DNA of 64,000 nucleotides from Diploscapter coronatus (taxonomy: Eukaryota; Nematoda; Chromadorea; Rhabditida; Rhabditidae). Shown one piece after another: positions 61,541 to 64,000 of this stretch. The stretch covers positions 22,963,201-23,027,200 of the forward strand of contig OZ038422.1 in the NCBI GenBank assembly GCA_964036155.1. The letters run 5' to 3'. Both the position numbers and the translations under genes were made by a program. The first letter of the stretch is position 1; each line of letters opens with the position of its first letter. The notes below the pieces were generated by a model that did not search any database, had not been told where the DNA came from, and saw nothing but the letters and a program-made list of their open reading frames with translations.

Positions 61541-62790
61541 ATGGGAGCAACCCTGTGCGCTCCGAGGAAAAAGAAAACTGTTAGTCGTCAAATTATGACT
61601 CAACCAAATCAACATTTAGAACTCATTCAAGTATTAGCTCAAATAATCACTAATACTAATGTTCTTGAGACCACATTTGATCTCGATGATATTTATAACT
61701 ACTCTAGAAAATTTATAGACCTCATCTCGGTATCAGGTTTTAGTGGAGTTTGATTAGCGTCATATAAAGCTGCCCCGAGATAATTTCATCTGCCCTGAAA
61801 TAAATAAATCGATAGCTCATTTTAATGCTGCATTTCTAGGCAGTGGGTGCTTCGTGGGTCGGAAATGAATCTGAGAACCCGTTCGAAGTGTCGTTGGCGA
61901 AACGGGACAGGACGTGCTTGAGGGAAACTTTTCAGGTAAATTTACAATCTCATGAAAAATGACGACCACGAATTCCAAGAATATAGGCATTTGATAGCGA
62001 AAATTTTAACACTGCATTACATTAGGGATATTTTGGCTTTTTAGATCCCCTTTTTGAAATTATAAAATGTCAAAATTCAACTATCTCTTCCTAAATTTCT
62101 CTCGAGTTTGGACTACATTTTTCACCTTCGTATCTAGCTAATGATACCCCAGAATATGCAGCTTTATTATTTTGTGTCGTTGCCTAATTATACCCATGCA
62201 AAGATGGTATAATATCTTCATATTGATAAGCGCTAGTCACCCACCTACAGTTTTACCTATTCTTCATGTAAATAAAATATAACAAATAACGTAAAAAATT
62301 CAACCTACTTATTAATGATGAAAACAAACTATTTTCAGCGATTAGACGATCCAAAAGAAGTCATCGCGATAATTTTCGTCGATATTGTCAACGATATTGA
62401 GCCGGACTTGAAAAAGGTGTGAAATAAAGACAAAACGGAGAAGAACAAAACGGCGATTTGCAGGTGTTTGGAGTGGATCGCGTGCCGAAAGCAGCCCAGC
62501 CGAAAATGCCCAAATTCGGAGGGCACATCGCCCGACTTGCTGACCTCATTGATCAGGTTTGTGGATGAAGTAGTAATTTCGAAGAAACAATAAGTATTGT
62601 TTCTTTTCATTTCATCAAATGGAAATCCGCATCATTCAATCTAATCTGGAGAATTCTTATGCAACGAAAATTCAAATAGTCCGTAAATTTCCTATTTCAG
62701 TTAACCTCTATGATCGGCTATACGGAAAATCTGACCGGTGCCTGGCAACTTATTCGAAAAACTGGTCGATCTCACGTCAAACAAGGGTAA
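61541..62790 (+). CDS. Nematode globin, apparently ending after the F helix
   Basis: Five exons with consistent phases. Starts MGATLCAPRKKK: Gly2, Cys6 and a basic run fit N-myristoylation and palmitoylation, known for some nematode globins. The globin fold follows: A helix with ASWVGNES, B-C region CLRETFQRLDDPKEVIAIIFVDIV, D-E region with PKFGGHIARLADLIDQL (His at the E7 position), and F helix LTGAWQLIRKTGRSHVK with the proximal His. The frame then reaches TAA at 62788-62790, where G and H helices should continue. The stop codon lies in GG|GTAAG, a good donor, so a further exon may exist, but I find none before the convergent gene at 63260. Missing exons could lie beyond the window, the gene could be truncated, or the protein unusually short. 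Confidence 0.75.
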
Positions 62791-63259
62791 GAGAACTTTT
62801 GTAATTGGAAAATTGAAGAAAAAAGCCTACATTAAACGATATTCAGAATCAAATATAGAAACAAAAAACGAAACGAAATAAACTGAGCACAAAATAAATG
62901 TCGTTGAAAAAGAATAAATTTCAGTAGAAACACTTATGATAAGGAAAAACTAGACAGGAGTATTCTTAAAATGGAAAGAAAGTGAATTCTTGGATCAAAA
63001 TATTTGTGAGAATGACAAAATTTCAGTAGAAACACTTATCAAAAGTGATTTTCAGTAAGCACTTTGGGAGTAAAAATTTCAGTAAAATCATTTTGAATGT
63101 TCATTTATAAAATTCATGACACAAGTTTCAAGAAAGTTGAGTGAAACGTGAAGATCATCCCAAAGTTTTAGCTTCAGATTTTGCTATTTACGTTATGAGA
63201 ATTTTAATTTAGCATAATGGAAAAAGCAAAAAAAAATGTTATAAGAAAATATTAGCCCT
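62791..63259. repeat. Tail region with repeated acceptor-like strings
   Basis: AAATTTCAGTAGAAACACTTAT occurs twice, about 101 bases apart (62918 and 63019), and partial copies (TTTTCAGTAAGC, TTTCAGTAAAATC) follow. The units look like splice acceptors but open no coding frame. The stretch lies where the remaining globin exons are expected. Confidence 0.45.
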
Positions 63260-63955
63260 CTAATATCGCAACCAGGGTCTGTTCTTCTGGATGTGCTTGT
63301 CGATTTTCTCCCAGATCTAAAAATGAGAATTTGATATATTAAGAATATCTATCGAGACAAAATATACAATTGTTAATAATTAATTCCATCAATGGGCATT
63401 ATTTTTTCACTTATGCAAATTTGGCCTTACCCTAGCGAGATTGGCTTTGTCCTTGTAGCGCTTCATTCGGCTCACGGGTATCTTCTCCACGTTCCACTTC
63501 AGCACGTTCGGCTCGATCTAAAATTGTATTCTTGAAGGACTGTTCAAGATTGTAAATTCTTCATCAAATGAGCATTTCGCAATAGGAATAATAACAAATA
63601 TGAGCACTTCCAAGACAATCCCAATGGTCTATCAATTCGTTTTGAAGTAAGAACTTTTGCCTGCGAGTACATTGTCATCAAAAGCGAAATAGTGTGGGGG
63701 AAAAGGGAGAGAAATAGCGTTTAGGAACAAAGTAGCCACTTCGAAAATTTGGAAACAAAGTACTCACTCTTGGTAAAAACGTACTCATAGCCCGAGTCTT
63801 CTAAAGGAGAAATTAACCTTGATATCATCGTAGTAGACGTGGAATGCCTGTACGTCTGAGAAGATGTTGACCGGTTTGGCGTTCCACTTGTTCACCATCT
63901 CTCCCTTATCGTTCAACCCGAAATAGTTCCAACCCTTGAATTGCCACGCGGGACC
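63260..63955 (-). CDS. 3' end of an unrecognised gene
   Basis: Three minus-strand exons in phase 0: 63818-63955, 63431-63517 and 63260-63316, ending in TAG. Together they give 93 residues starting [20 protein letters not shown], with [26 protein letters not shown], then [22 protein letters not shown] and a basic C-terminus ending [10 protein letters not shown]. The composition is Trp/Lys-rich and well conserved in appearance, without a transmembrane segment. A mitochondrial or ribosomal accessory protein is possible but unsupported. It continues upstream beyond the right edge. Confidence 0.7.
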
Positions 63956-64000
63956 CTGAAATCATAAATATTTTCATGAGAAAATGGAAAATAAAAAAGA

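Noticed and set aside
1..64000. CRISPR arrays, bacterial operons or prophage
   Set aside because: Sequence is clearly eukaryotic with spliceosomal introns throughout; no regularly spaced repeats of that kind are present.

Overview
The window looks like a nematode genome. Introns are mostly short (down to about 40-50 bases) and end in the nematode-style acceptor TTTTCAG or TTTTAG. Several start codons sit 2-15 bases after an unpaired splice acceptor, as in spliced-leader trans-splicing. Two genes belong to the nematode-specific serpentine chemoreceptor families (SRH-like and STR-like), and two prenyl-synthase genes lie head to tail with about 66 bases between the first stop and the second gene's acceptor, as in an SL2-type operon. 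All gene models were built by hand from reading frames, splice sites and intron phases.

Layout: 0-15 kb, minus strand: a long-intron gene encoding a disordered, unrecognised protein (exons between 3.35 and 14.4 kb) and the end of a coding exon cut by the left edge. 16.5-19.0 kb, plus: an acyl-CoA-binding/enoyl-CoA isomerase (ECI2/ECH-4 type). 22.0-24.2 kb, plus: an aquaglyceroporin. 24.7-25.1 kb, plus: a small secreted precursor with two related peptides between basic cleavage sites. 26.4-36.6 kb, minus: a complete 37-exon RIC1 gene (RAB6 GEF subunit), about 1,459 residues, with every intron phase consistent. 38.4-39.9 kb, plus: a GNAT-like acetyltransferase, followed by a broken partial copy. 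41.1-43.0 kb, plus: an SRH-type receptor. 44.2-48.2 kb, minus: two tandem geranylgeranyl-diphosphate-synthase-like genes. 49.3-50.5 kb, minus: a membrane receptor-like gene with an in-frame stop. 51.6-53.9 kb, plus: an STR-type receptor carrying a tRNA-derived SINE in one intron. 54.7 kb: a tRNA-Arg-like gene with two insertions. 56.5-57.6 kb, plus: a secreted mucin-like cysteine-rich protein. 61.5-62.8 kb, plus: a globin that stops after the F helix. 63.3-64.0 kb, minus: the 3' end of an unrecognised gene.

The left half (isomerase, aquaporin, RIC1) is conserved housekeeping sequence. The right half (acetyltransferase copies, chemoreceptors, prenyl-synthase duplicates, SINE, mariner-type and foldback elements, duplicated promoter/signal-peptide segment) has the character of a fast-evolving nematode chromosome arm. 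The strongest candidate for something undescribed is the peptide precursor at 24.72-25.06 kb; next are the diverged second prenyl synthase, the short globin and the insertion-bearing tRNA.
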